DNA of 64,000 nucleotides, taken from assembly GCA_963701995.1 (NCBI GenBank), contig OY969693.1, positions 124,001 through 188,000 on the forward strand, in the 5' to 3' direction. The stretch comes from Methanoflorens sp963701995. Lineage in GTDB: Archaea > Halobacteriota > Bog-38 > Methanoflorentales > Methanoflorentaceae. Position 1 is the first letter of the stretch; each line of letters opens with the position of its first letter. Position numbers and translations under genes: made by a program. Below are positions 26,186-34,888 of the stretch, in pieces. The notes under the pieces were generated by a model. That model ran no database searches and was not told the DNA's origin. It saw nothing but the letters and a program-made list of their open reading frames with translations.

Positions 26186-26866
26186 ATGAAGCGACAATTG
26201 GTGGCAGCAAGCATGATTGTCACAATGGCTCTTGCGATTTTAGGATCAGCCGTCGCGACGGCGACGCCGACCGATGGTTTACTTCAGAAGACGATGAAGT
26301 GGGAGGGGCAATCGCTCGACTTTTACGGCGCGCAAGTTGTCTATTCGAAAGGAATGATAAGCTTCACGCAGTCCGCAGACCCGAAGAGCAGCAAGCTCGC
26401 AACTACGGCGAGCACAGGGGAAATAGTAGCTTCACAAGGCACGAACATGGCCTATCTCGGGGCGAACTGGAAACTGAGCGACGCCGACTGGAAGAATCTG
26501 AAGGATAAGCCGGTGGTCGTCACAGCCACGGTGAGTTACAAACTCGTGGGAGGCGGAACCGGCAGGTATGGCAGTTCTTCGTCCACAGTGCTACTGGGCG
26601 CCGGAAGCGACCCAACTAAGCCTATAAAGGCAGTGGTGATCGCGAGTTCGGCATCAACGCTCTCGGCCCTTTCGAGACCATATCAACGCTCGGGGGGGAC
26701 GACAGGGTATATGGGCCCGACCACGTTAAACCAGCTGAAAACGACCGACGGCGCAGGAACTATTTGGGTAGCGCTTCAGACGCACATCGTGAGCGGAATC
26801 GCGGGCGAGACCACTGCGTCAGGAGACGTGACCGTTCAATCGATCCAACTCACGTGGACGTGCTAG
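26186..26866 (+). CDS. Secreted protein of unknown function
   Basis: 226 residues. The ATG at 26186 is chosen because GGGAGG lies eight bases upstream and it begins a clean signal peptide (MKRQLVAASMIVTMALAILG, cleavage near VATA); the longer frame from 26087 adds a basic non-signal stretch. The mature protein is rich in G, S and T with alternating hydrophobic residues (VVVTATVSYKLVGGG, AVVIASSASTLSAL, GDVTVQSIQLTWTC), which suggests a beta-sandwich. I do not recognise the family. Placement between lectin genes suggests a shared outside-the-cell role. Confidence 0.7.
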   Translation: MKRQLVAASMIVTMALAILGSAVATATPTDGLLQKTMKWEGQSLDFYGAQVVYSKGMISFTQSADPKSSKLATTASTGEIVASQGTNMAYLGANWKLSDADWKNLKDKPVVVTATVSYKLVGGGTGRYGSSSSTVLLGAGSDPTKPIKAVVIASSASTLSALSRPYQRSGGTTGYMGPTTLNQLKTTDGAGTIWVALQTHIVSGIAGETTASGDVTVQSIQLTWTC

Positions 26867-26904
26867 TGGCTTCAAAAAAGAGGAGCTCCTCGCAGGCTTC
26901 AGCC

Positions 26905-27166
26905 CTGCCGCGTACAACTGGGGGACAACCCGAGTGGGCTGATTTTTCACCGGCACTGACTACGCCCTTCATCACTCGTGGTCAGGCGCGACCAGTGGCT
27001 CGGAAAACCTCGGGGCTATCTGACCTCGTCACCAGGAGCCACATCGCGGTCGCTTGGTACGATCAACGTCTTTGCGCGCGGCGGCAGCGGTGATTTTACT
27101 ATCCTTTGGGAGAGGTCCTATAGCAACGGTCAGTGGGGCGTCTGGACGCCCATCGGCGGTGTATGA
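26905..27166 (+). pseudogene. PLL-like lectin relic (C-terminal blades)
   Basis: Two joined frames read GTDYALHHSWSGATSGSENL then GGYLTSSPGATSRSLGTINV and FARGGSGDFTILWERSYSNG, ending GVWTPIGGV-stop. This is closer to the textbook PLL repeat (D-x-x-L-x-H-x-W, W/S-x-x-L-G-G-x-L-T-S-x-P, V-F-A-R-G-x-D/G) than the two intact copies. A frameshift lies near 27010 and an in-frame TGA near 26941; the N-terminus is gone. It follows directly on the stop of the gene at 26186. Confidence 0.75.
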
Positions 27167-27239
27167 CGCCGTCACCACGTGCCCGCTTTGGGTAGCACGA
27201 TACTAGGGCGCATGACTGCAGGGTACCGAGAACGAACCG

Positions 27240-27270
27240 CCAGCAGTACGGACGCCGTCTGCGCTGCTGG
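27240..27270 (+). other. 3' hairpin after the lectin relic
   Basis: CCAGCAG (27240-27246) pairs with CTGCTGG (27264-27270). Upstream TTTGGGTAGCACGATACTAG matches the 3' flank of lectin gene 1. No T run follows, so terminator function may be lost. Confidence 0.5.
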
Positions 27271-28041
27271 TATCCCCTCGGTGAGCGTTAGCGTATCGAG
27301 CCGTCGCTCTCGTATGGCAGTGTGCACAGCATAGCTGTCGCGTTTATCCTGTGTCGATACGCTTGCCGGTACGTATAGCGAGCTCTCCCTGCAGAATCTG
27401 TGCGAGCCCCCTGGACGTGAGCGCAACACAGGCGCTAACCTCCAAGCTTTTTGCGGGTTTGCGCTACTAATCTGCCCGTTCTCTAAATCTTTCGCACAGC
27501 GTGCCACACATCATGGCGCGATCACGGTCGCGTCGTATGATCGACGTTCAGCGCGCAATTGGTGCGCCGCAAGCTAGTATTCCGTCTGTAGAGCGAAGTA
27601 CTATCCTTGATGGGCTCGTTTATGAGCGTCACTGCCTGAGATATGCTTCCGCCCTGGCCGATGATACCCCACCATATCGTTGGGTATTTGTGACGGGGCT
27701 AGCCAGCCTTCTGCAGCCCTGCCCCTCCACGACGGCATCGCGAAATACCTCGCAGCCTCGAGTCGAGGGATGAAGATCGTCGAGTGTTGAAAAGCCGCTC
27801 GCGTCACCGGACTTGCGAGCGCGATACCATCCTGTGTATCGTCGTCGTCAGCGATCTGATTTTTTAAAAGTACGCAGGGCGCGACCCGTCAAGACACGCA
27901 CGTGCTTCACAACTCGCGTCAGAGCGGCCGACAATTGAATCGTGTCAGATAAGAAAGGGAAAACGATCGTTTAAACAGACGGAAACGATCGTTTTAAACA
28001 TCGGAATATGAGCTGCGACTAACTTGTATCGTAACTCTACG
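27271..28041. other. Intergenic, about 770 bp
   Basis: No gene supported on either strand. The only notable structure is the tandem palindrome pair at 27958-28000. Confidence 0.45.
27958..28000. repeat. Tandem palindromes AAACGATCGTTT
   Basis: Two perfect 12-bp palindromes at 27961-27972 and 27983-27994, 22 bp centre to centre (two helical turns), inside a direct repeat GGAAA(A)CGATCGTTT(T)AAACA. This is the look of a double operator, though the nearest gene end (28042) is the 3' end of the protease gene. Confidence 0.55.
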
Positions 28042-29130
28042 TCACCCAAGGCTTGATGGCGGTTTCCCGGGCGAAGGGGTCGGCGTAGGGGTCGGCGTAG
28101 GGGTGCCCCCGAAATTTACTCCCAACCCGCTCGTAATGTATTGTGCTTTGCACACAACTCCTACTGTATCGGAACCCGCGAATCCGAGTCCAACAAACTT
28201 TGCTTGGCCTTGAACGGTCTTGTACACAGCCGAGCCGCTGTCTCCTGAGGATATGAATGGTTGCCGGACAAGCAGCTGGTCTGTGAATATGGCGTATGTG
28301 GTCGAAGTGTAGTAGACTACTACTGTTGCACTGGGATCAGTTACTTGACTAGTGGTCACGCCAGAGGTTCTCCCACTCTTAGATACGGAATCCCCTAAAA
28401 GAGCACTTGTCGTGCCACTTATTGTGATAAAACCTGTGTTAGCGGCGTTTAAAACTTGTCCCTTATTCCCAGCAACCGACAAGCTGGCTGTTGCTGCGTC
28501 CGCATAGTTGGTTCCGGAAGCACCAAAGGTAATTGGGATCGATTTGGTTAATGCTCCTATGGGGTTAGCGACCCCCCCCGAATCGAGTCCACCGGGTTGC
28601 CATACGGCAGTCCCTGTCCCGATGAAATTGGCGTTGGCGTCCATCGCTAGCACGTGCGCACAGCTCAAAACTTGGCCGTCTTGTGTCACCAAGCCGAGAG
28701 TCCCTGCTGCATTCGGAAAAGCTGAGGTCATTACGCTTATTCCGCCGAATACTGGCCTATCGATACCCGTTCTCGAATAGGTGACTGTAGGCGGCCCGCT
28801 AGAGCCTCCGGGCAAGGAGGATCCGTCAGTGGGGTTGGCCGCGGCTGTCGGTTGGAGTGCCTCTATTCTTCCTATCACTTCGCATCGCACTGTGAATCCG
28901 TCAAGCTCTTTTGGAACGTTAGCGCAGGCCTTCTGGGTCTCAGTGTACACGACGATTTGGTTTGTCGCTGTGTCCGTCGAGACACCTGAAACCCCTTTTA
29001 TAGCAATAAGCTGCCGTTCGTGTTTCGCTCTCACATCAGCGAGGCTTGAGCTGCGGGCGCCCGCTGAAAATGTGATGAATGTTCCTAGCAGTATCCCGAC
29101 GACGCATATTACAAGTACCATCTTTTTCAT
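28042..29130 (-). CDS. Secreted trypsin-like serine protease with Pro/Thr tail
   Basis: 362 residues. The start is the ATG at 29130, five bases after a full GGAGGTG ribosome site; the frame extends 11 codons further up but without such a site. A signal peptide follows (MKKMVLVICVVGILLGTFIT). Catalytic triad of a chymotrypsin-fold protease: His in VLSCAHVLA, Asp in TNYADAATA, Ser in ISSGDSGSAV. The N-terminal segment (about 30-95) looks like a propeptide. The end is a TPTPTPTPTPSPGKPPSS linker cut short, which usually joins a wall- or membrane-binding domain; its absence suggests loss of a C-terminal domain. Probably matures or degrades exoproteins. Confidence 0.82.
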   Translation of the reverse strand: MKKMVLVICVVGILLGTFITFSAGARSSSLADVRAKHERQLIAIKGVSGVSTDTATNQIVVYTETQKACANVPKELDGFTVRCEVIGRIEALQPTAAANPTDGSSLPGGSSGPPTVTYSRTGIDRPVFGGISVMTSAFPNAAGTLGLVTQDGQVLSCAHVLAMDANANFIGTGTAVWQPGGLDSGGVANPIGALTKSIPITFGASGTNYADAATASLSVAGNKGQVLNAANTGFITISGTTSALLGDSVSKSGRTSGVTTSQVTDPSATVVVYYTSTTYAIFTDQLLVRQPFISSGDSGSAVYKTVQGQAKFVGLGFAGSDTVGVVCKAQYITSGLGVNFGGTPTPTPTPTPSPGKPPSSLG

Positions 29131-29722
29131 CTCTTCACCTCCGAGCTCGTCGACAACGCGCACGTGTCAACGAGGCATAGTATTGACTCATCAATGCTAT
29201 GTTAATTCAGAAAGCTATACGTCGTCCTTTAATAAAGCTTGCGTACCTATAGCGTGGCAACGCTCCGGCCATCAGCGCGATCCTTAGAGCGGGTGAGGTT
29301 TGGTACGGCGGCACACAACAATAGAGAGTGAAGAAGCGAAATAATCAGTTGGAGCGGCACCTGGTCGCGTATAAACCGGAACCGTCCCTCATGTTTACTA
29401 GGGTTTCCTGCCTTAACCGTTTCGTTGTTAGGTGCTCACCGGATTGTCCGCTTCCTAAAAGGCTATCGATTTCGGCGCGACTGGTGGATCGGCGCACCCA
29501 AAATAAGCTGAGCTCGGAGAAGAATCAGGGCTCTTGCAGCGCCTGATAAGACTTGTTTCGCACCGGACTGTCGCGAACCGGACCGGCGGATTCTGCCCGC
29601 AGCTGTCGATGACCGGATCAATACCGCGCAAGCTGACATCACGTCCGCACGCAGCCCGTGATCATTTCACAGACGCGCAGCGATGCGTCCTGGTCGGCCG
29701 CTCCTGCATGAAGCCGCGAACG
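29131..29722. other. Intergenic, about 590 bp
   Basis: Upstream of the protease gene; CTTTATTAAAGG on the minus strand near 29228-29240 is a plausible promoter. No gene recognised in the rest. Confidence 0.45.
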
Positions 29723-30457
29723 CTATCGATGGTAGAGTTCCTGAAAGAGCCCGGTGTGCCTCTCTGGCGCCGTCAAAAACTCGAGAAGGTGCGGCTCCTC
29801 GATCAGCTCGTACATCGGCTTGCGTTTCACGAGCCCATGGTCGGGCACCTCAACCGGATACGCGACCCGTATCTCAGGCACGGTACGATACGCTCGGTTG
29901 TGCAGTAACCGCCCGTTAATGAGCTCGTAGTACGCCCCCCCGCGCAGTGTTGTGTAGGGCTCGTACACCGACTCGAACGACCGGCACACCCAGTTGGCCA
30001 TCTTGAGCGTCCGCTCCGACGGGTTGATCGTCACGTGCCCATAGTTCGGTGGCACGATGACCTTGTCGCCGCGCGTGGCCTTAACGAGAATCACCTCGTC
30101 AACGCTCTCGTCGTTCTGCGCGCGCTGCAGCAGGTAGTGCGCGTCGCCGTCGAGCACCTCGTATATCTCTGGGTAAGTGTACCGGAGCTTCGGATTGATG
30201 CGCGGGTGGTAGTGCCCATACGTCTTGACGAACTCGAGCCCCATATTGAACGGCGGGATGATCGTGATGTCATAGCGGAGCTGGTGGCGTGTAATGGTCT
30301 CCGCGTCGGTCGGGGTGCGCGCGAGGTCACGGTACATGTAGTACGCGTCGCGATCCGGCGCTCCCTCAAACCAAGCACTGTCAAAGGCGACGTCACGAAG
30401 GTCGTAGAGCCGCCGGACGTCGGGTTCGATTAGCCGTTCGCCAAACTTGAGCTTCAT
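29723..30457 (-). CDS. pgiA: Glucose-6-phosphate isomerase, archaeal cupin type
   Basis: 244 residues. The cupin metal motif of the archaeal phosphoglucose isomerase family is complete: TYGHYHPRINPKLRYTYPEI followed by YEVLDGDAHYLLQR and, in the second motif, PPNYGHVTINPS. The enzyme interconverts glucose-6-phosphate and fructose-6-phosphate with a bound divalent metal. At 244 residues it is longer than the usual 190 or so, with an N-terminal extension of about 40 residues and a C-terminal tail, as in some methanogen members. It would feed hexose phosphates to nucleotide-sugar synthesis. Spaced 357 bp from the gene upstream, so not clearly an operon. Confidence 0.87.
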   Translation of the reverse strand: MKLKFGERLIEPDVRRLYDLRDVAFDSAWFEGAPDRDAYYMYRDLARTPTDAETITRHQLRYDITIIPPFNMGLEFVKTYGHYHPRINPKLRYTYPEIYEVLDGDAHYLLQRAQNDESVDEVILVKATRGDKVIVPPNYGHVTINPSERTLKMANWVCRSFESVYEPYTTLRGGAYYELINGRLLHNRAYRTVPEIRVAYPVEVPDHGLVKRKPMYELIEEPHLLEFLTAPERHTGLFQELYHR

Positions 30458-30814
30458 GACTCTTTCGTTCCCAAAGCGCGGGAATAGCCCTTCGGTTTCT
30501 CACTTCTTCCTTAACTACCTTTCCGTTTTTGGACGCTGCTCCGAGAGAGCACGCAGCGATGCCGTGCGGGCGAACAGATTGACGTCGTGAGTGCGGGCCC
30601 ACCCACAGCGCTGATTCTGAAGCGTTGCGGAGAGCTACCGAGACGCGCAGCACGCGAGGTGTCAGGTCGTTCGGATATAGTTTCCGCCGCGGGGCGCCTG
30701 CTCATCTGAATACTGCAACGCACGCGCTTGGAGAGAAAATCGCCGACGTTCTCATCCACGTCGTTTCCGTTCAAGCGCTACCGCCGGCGGCACCGGGTCG
30801 GTCGATCCACTTGC
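30458..30814. other. Intergenic, 357 bp, nothing recognised
   Basis: GC-rich, no supported gene on either strand. Confidence 0.4.
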
Positions 30815-32317
30815 TCACGTCAGCAGGTCTCCCAGATCCTTCACGATGAGCGACGGGAACTCGTCCTCGCTCATTTCGTCGATCCGTTCGCGCGTGGTCT
30901 CGCCGCTTAATACACAGACAAAATCGCATCCCACGTTGCGCGCCATCTGTCTGTCGGTGTACAGTCGGTCGCCGACGACGACCATCTGGCCTGGCCGGTA
31001 CTGGCCGGTCACGCGCTCCAACAAGAGCGGGTTAGGCTTACCAAAAACCGTGTCCGGCGTGCGGCCGGTTGCCTGTTCGAGCACCGACAAGATACAACCG
31101 ATGTCGGGGACGAACCCGTGCTCGGTGGGACACACGAGATCGCCGTGCGTCGCAAGAAACGTCAAGCGGGGGTTCTGCTGCAGCAGCAGCGCGGCGTCTC
31201 GCAGCTTGCCGTACGTGAGCTCTGTGTCGTAGGTCACGATGAGCGCCTGACACGCCTCCGGATCGGCGGTCAGCTCGAGTCCGGGCAGCGCCTGCCGCAG
31301 GTACGCGGCGACGCGAGCATTCGCGAGCAGATGTACGTGCGTCAGGGCGCGCTCGCGCAGGCACGCGATAAGGGGCGCAAGCGGCGTGATGACATGCTCC
31401 GCGTCAGCGGGTATGCCAAGCGCGTTGAGCCGTGTGCGATAATCCTCGGGAAGCTTCGAGGTGTTATTCGTGACAAAATAGAACGCTCGATCGTCCACAT
31501 TCTGGTTGATGAACTCAACGGTGCCGCGGATCGGCCGGTTCCCCACGTACACGGTCCCGTCCAGGTCGAGGACGAAACATCGCTTGCCGGACGATGAAAA
31601 ACGACTGAATCGCTTGTCGGCCGTGTGCACATCGTCCATCGTGCGCAGGGCGGCCCACTTCGTTCCCGTGATGTCGACGAGCGCCATCCGTGTGCGGCGA
31701 ATCAGATCACCAAGTGCTACCGCCATCGGCGCGTCTCGTTTTTCGGCAGTGCGCTCTGCGGCGATGTCGCTCAGCACGCCACGAGCGTGAGCGTCAAGCT
31801 TGCACAAGCCGGCTGCGACCGCGGTGGCCGCGCGTTTCGGAATGCCGGTATCAATGAGCACAACGTCTCCGTCCTCGGCGACGACCTTCGTCGATGCAGC
31901 CCCGTAACGGCTGCTATCACCGGCGATGGTGCTCCCCGAGACGCGCGACACGCGCTCGATTGCTTCATCATCATAAATGCACTCTCCACTGCTTATGAAG
32001 AGGCCCTCGTCGGCGGTGTGGGGCTCTGCGCTTCGCAAGGCGAGGTCCAGCGAATACAGGGCGCCCGCGGAACGATAGACGGGATTCTTCACGAGGCGTA
32101 TTTCGGGGTGCTCGCGCATCAGGTAACGTTTGACCGGTCTGTGCTGATAGCCAGAGACGACCGATATGGAAGCCGTTTCGACGCCTGCACGACTGTACCC
32201 CCGTATTTGGTGTTCGAGCAGGGGGATCCCGTTAATCTTGATCAACGCGCTCGGTTTTCGGAGGTTCAGGGGGCGTAGCTGCGTGTTATCGTTCGCGGCG
32301 AGTATGATGGCCTTCAT
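30815..32317 (-). CDS. Nucleotidyltransferase-like domain fused to HAD-IIA phosphatase
   Basis: 500 residues. Ribosome site GGAGTGAG just before the ATG. Residues 1 to about 245 are an NTP-transferase fold (MKAIILAANDNTQLRPLNLR, KPSALIKINGIPLLEHQI), but the G-x-G-T/S-R loop is replaced by NDNTQ, the metal-binding Asp by SSGECIYDD and the closing D by RTMDD. From about 246 a complete HAD-IIA (NagD-like) hydrolase follows: CFVLDLDGTVYVG, FVTNNTSK, FGKPNP and VVGDRLYTDRQMA. The hydrolase half should be active; the first half probably binds without transferring or uses an unusual substrate. Such fusions may make or trim a phospho-head group; the real substrate is unknown. Confidence 0.82.
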   Translation of the reverse strand: MKAIILAANDNTQLRPLNLRKPSALIKINGIPLLEHQIRGYSRAGVETASISVVSGYQHRPVKRYLMREHPEIRLVKNPVYRSAGALYSLDLALRSAEPHTADEGLFISSGECIYDDEAIERVSRVSGSTIAGDSSRYGAASTKVVAEDGDVVLIDTGIPKRAATAVAAGLCKLDAHARGVLSDIAAERTAEKRDAPMAVALGDLIRRTRMALVDITGTKWAALRTMDDVHTADKRFSRFSSSGKRCFVLDLDGTVYVGNRPIRGTVEFINQNVDDRAFYFVTNNTSKLPEDYRTRLNALGIPADAEHVITPLAPLIACLRERALTHVHLLANARVAAYLRQALPGLELTADPEACQALIVTYDTELTYGKLRDAALLLQQNPRLTFLATHGDLVCPTEHGFVPDIGCILSVLEQATGRTPDTVFGKPNPLLLERVTGQYRPGQMVVVGDRLYTDRQMARNVGCDFVCVLSGETTRERIDEMSEDEFPSLIVKDLGDLLT

Positions 32318-32728
32318 GCGCTCACTCCTGCACGTCTCCGGACGAGTGTACGACTAACCTCAACGCGCTTCTGGCTTATAACCGTAAACCGCTCGGTTCG
32401 TTCGCTCGCACGATCAACGCAACATTCGTATTGCGCTACGCTGCTGGCGCGTCGCCGACGTTTTAGCTGAGGACACGAACACGACGTGAGACCGCAGCGG
32501 CGGCACAACCACCCGCGCACATGTGCTCAAACGAAAAGGTGGTTGAGGGAGCACTGAAGAACCCGAGCGCACGGTTGCAAAGGCCGTACCGACAGTAACT
32601 CTGCACGTTCCGGCATATCGCTGCTACGGGTGCTACGACCCTAGTGACGGTAGTATTATATTCTATTGTCGAAGTAGAACCTATACGACTTTCTGCGTAT
32701 AAACAGCCGGCGATACGGGTTTTGAACT
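32318..32728. other. Divergent intergenic region, 411 bp
   Basis: Between divergent genes. TAGTATTATATTC near 32648-32660 could be a TATA box for the CPBP gene. No gene recognised. Confidence 0.45.
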
Positions 32729-34012
32729 ATGAGGGGGCTTGCGAGATTGCCGGGCGACAAAGAAAAGAGACAACAACGCGGCATCTCGACCTTAGACGAC
32801 GCTGGCCTTGCTGCCGGGGACCGGGACGCGAATGCAGGCGCTGAGAGAACCGGAGCTACACGCAGTGCCTCCGGCAGAGACGACGTGCAGAGGCGCGGAG
32901 TGGTGGGGGTAGAAACTCCCACGACCATCACCGCCATCGCCACCCCCCCACACCAGATCGTCGGGGACGGCGTCACGATCGCCGGACACCTCACGAGCCG
33001 CGGCGCAGATATGGTAGGGGTGCCCGTAGCTCTCTACAACACTGATGATCCGACGAACAAGGTGCTCAGAGCCACCACCGTCACCGACGCCGCCGGGCAC
33101 TATCAGTTCACGCTCACGGAGAGCGTCGCGACCACACACGCGTATATCGTTTACGCCAGGGGTCGTAGCATGTATAGCCGTGCGCAGAGCACCGAAATAC
33201 CGGTGAAATACGCCACAAAACCCGTGCTAGCTCCTGCAGCTAGGGTGCGGGCTGTTTTCAACTTGGCTTGGTATGAGCTCCTCGCCATATTCCTTGTCCT
33301 CGCTGGCGAGGGCTTGCTCTTTGCAGGCTACAGTGTGCTTGGCGTCGGTGTGCAAGCCCTCAACATCGTCGCGGTCGCCGTTATCGTGGTAGCGCTGCAC
33401 GGCGAGCGGGTACAGCTTGTCCAAGCGCTCGCTCTCATATCGGTGTTTCGTGTCGTCAACCTCTCGTTTGCGCTCGTGCCGACCGTGACCATCTACTGGC
33501 TCGCCATCGTCTACGGGGTGATGTTCTTGGCCCTCATCTCGGTCATCGTCCACGAGAAAATGAGCCGGTATGACCTGGGCATCGCCGACGTGCGCCGCTC
33601 CGTGTTGTTAGTCCCGCTTGGCGCTGTTGTCGGCACAGGGTTCGCGTTTATTGAACACGCCGTTCTTGCGAATCAGGCGCTTATTCCGAACGCGTCAGTG
33701 TCAGAGCTCATCCAGCTGAGCATCGTAATGATCTTCTTTGTGGCGCTTGTTGAGGAGCTGCTCTTTCGTGTCCTGCTGCAGCCGCAGCTCATTGACCGAA
33801 GCGGCGTGGTTGCAGGCATCCTCATCACGAGCGTGATCTTCGGCGCCATGCACGCGGGCTACGCCAACGTCTACGAGCTCCTCTTTGCAACCGCAGCCGG
33901 CGTCATCTTGGGCGCCGCTTTCTACAAAACAAGAAGCTTGGTGTTTATCGTGACGATCCAGGCCGTTAACAACATCGTCCTTTTTGGCGTGCTCGGCTTC
34001 CTTCCGCGGTGA
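32729..34012 (+). CDS. CPBP-family intramembrane protease with an N-terminal Ig-like domain
   Basis: Up to 427 residues. Residues about 62-165 form a carboxypeptidase-regulatory/Ig-like domain (ITAIATPPHQIVGDGVTIAG, VPVALYNTDDP, TTVTDAAGHYQFTL). A multi-helix CPBP domain follows with its motifs: VEELLFRVLLQPQL (E-E-x-x-x-R), VIFGAMHAGY and IQAVNNIVLFG. CPBP members cleave within the membrane (for example prenyl-protein or signal processing). The first 57 residues are hydrophilic and Arg-rich, and no signal peptide is seen; an in-frame GTG at 32900 would remove them. An outward Ig domain would need a signal, so the N-terminus may be frameshifted. Confidence 0.78.
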   Translation: MRGLARLPGDKEKRQQRGISTLDDAGLAAGDRDANAGAERTGATRSASGRDDVQRRGVVGVETPTTITAIATPPHQIVGDGVTIAGHLTSRGADMVGVPVALYNTDDPTNKVLRATTVTDAAGHYQFTLTESVATTHAYIVYARGRSMYSRAQSTEIPVKYATKPVLAPAARVRAVFNLAWYELLAIFLVLAGEGLLFAGYSVLGVGVQALNIVAVAVIVVALHGERVQLVQALALISVFRVVNLSFALVPTVTIYWLAIVYGVMFLALISVIVHEKMSRYDLGIADVRRSVLLVPLGAVVGTGFAFIEHAVLANQALIPNASVSELIQLSIVMIFFVALVEELLFRVLLQPQLIDRSGVVAGILITSVIFGAMHAGYANVYELLFATAAGVILGAAFYKTRSLVFIVTIQAVNNIVLFGVLGFLPR

Positions 34013-34059
34013 CCACAGGTGCGGTCAGTTGAAGCCGCTCAGCGTTGGGGGGCCAGTCA

Positions 34060-34329
34060 CTAAAAGTGGTGCGCTGCTGCCTCGAACAAGAACCAGGCGC
34101 AAAACGTCACGATAAGCGGCACGCTGATGGCCCGCAACGCTGCCGTAGTATTTGCGTTCCGGGAGTCGCTCCGCGACATCACATCTTGTATAGCAAGTAC
34201 GAAGACAAGGACGCAGATCGCGACGGCGGCGCCGAGTAAGATTTCACTCCACGCGATTGCTGATGAGGTGGTCGACGTGAGACTACTCACGCTTGAACCG
34301 CTCGAGGGCAGCGTCGCCGTAAGCGCCAT
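34060..34329 (-). CDS. Small two-helix membrane protein
   Basis: 89 residues. Two hydrophobic stretches (AWSEILLGAAVAICVLVFVL and SVPLIVTFCAWFLFEAA) separated by a short polar loop, with a Ser/Thr-rich N-terminus. GCGTTTATACTG on the minus strand about 27 bp upstream of the ATG is a good TATA box for a leaderless transcript, which supports the start. Family not recognised. Confidence 0.65.
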   Translation of the reverse strand: MALTATLPSSGSSVSSLTSTTSSAIAWSEILLGAAVAICVLVFVLAIQDVMSRSDSRNANTTAALRAISVPLIVTFCAWFLFEAAAHHF

Positions 34330-34352
34330 AACACGTACTACACGTGGTTGTC

Positions 34353-34364
34353 AGTATAAACGCT
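34353..34364 (-). promoter_or_regulatory. TATA box of the small membrane protein
   Basis: Minus strand GCGTTTATACTG, spaced so that transcription would begin at or just before the ATG at 34329. Confidence 0.55.
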
Positions 34365-34888
34365 TTTCGCGTTGCTCTCTTTGCAGCTCGCATCGTGCGT
34401 TGTATTGCTATTTTAAGACGTAGTATTCAGCCGCACCATTTGATTCTAGCAAGCAATTACTTACTCAGCCCAAGACACATGAATGTTGAGGTGGTGGGAT
34501 ACCACGGAGGTCACATACGAACGGGCCCACCGACGTGGAACAGATAGCATTCATTATACCCTTAGCGAAGCGTATTCGACTGAAAATGTCACGGACCAGA
34601 CGATCTTTTTAACCGATGGCTACGCGCAAACTGTTTATGTCATGGGCGGCAGATAGGCGCAAAGCAAGCGATTATCACAAACCGATCTGATTGAAGCGAA
34701 CCTCAATTTTCGACAAGCATGGTGCGCTTCGATATAAAGTGCCTGCAAAAACTTGATACGCACGACTGATCACCGGAAGCGTACTAACGTTATATATAAG
34801 TGCTCAGGCAACATTTTCCCACGAACCACGATCGCCTTGCGTTTGTCTTATTATTTCATCGCATTACCCGACGTAAATCCGTGATCCA
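34365..34888. other. Intergenic, about 520 bp, with a possible coding relic
   Basis: A frame near 34510-34658 reads SIHYTLSEAYSTENVTDQTI then FLTDGYAQTVYVMGGR-stop, which looks like the tail of an exported beta-rich protein, but no start or upstream body is seen. A TTATATATAAG box at 34789-34799 is the likely promoter of the DUF2206 gene. Confidence 0.4.

Noticed and set aside
28060..28110. Repeated GGGGTCGGCGTA units as a possible regulatory repeat
   Set aside because: They encode the Thr-Pro linker at the protease C-terminus, which explains them.
30035..30433. 132-codon plus-strand frame opposite the isomerase gene
   Set aside because: Shadow; all cupin isomerase motifs are on the minus strand.
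31625..32278. 217-codon plus-strand frame opposite the nucleotidyltransferase-HAD gene
   Set aside because: Long only because the region is GC-rich; no motifs, no ribosome site, and the opposite strand is clearly coding.
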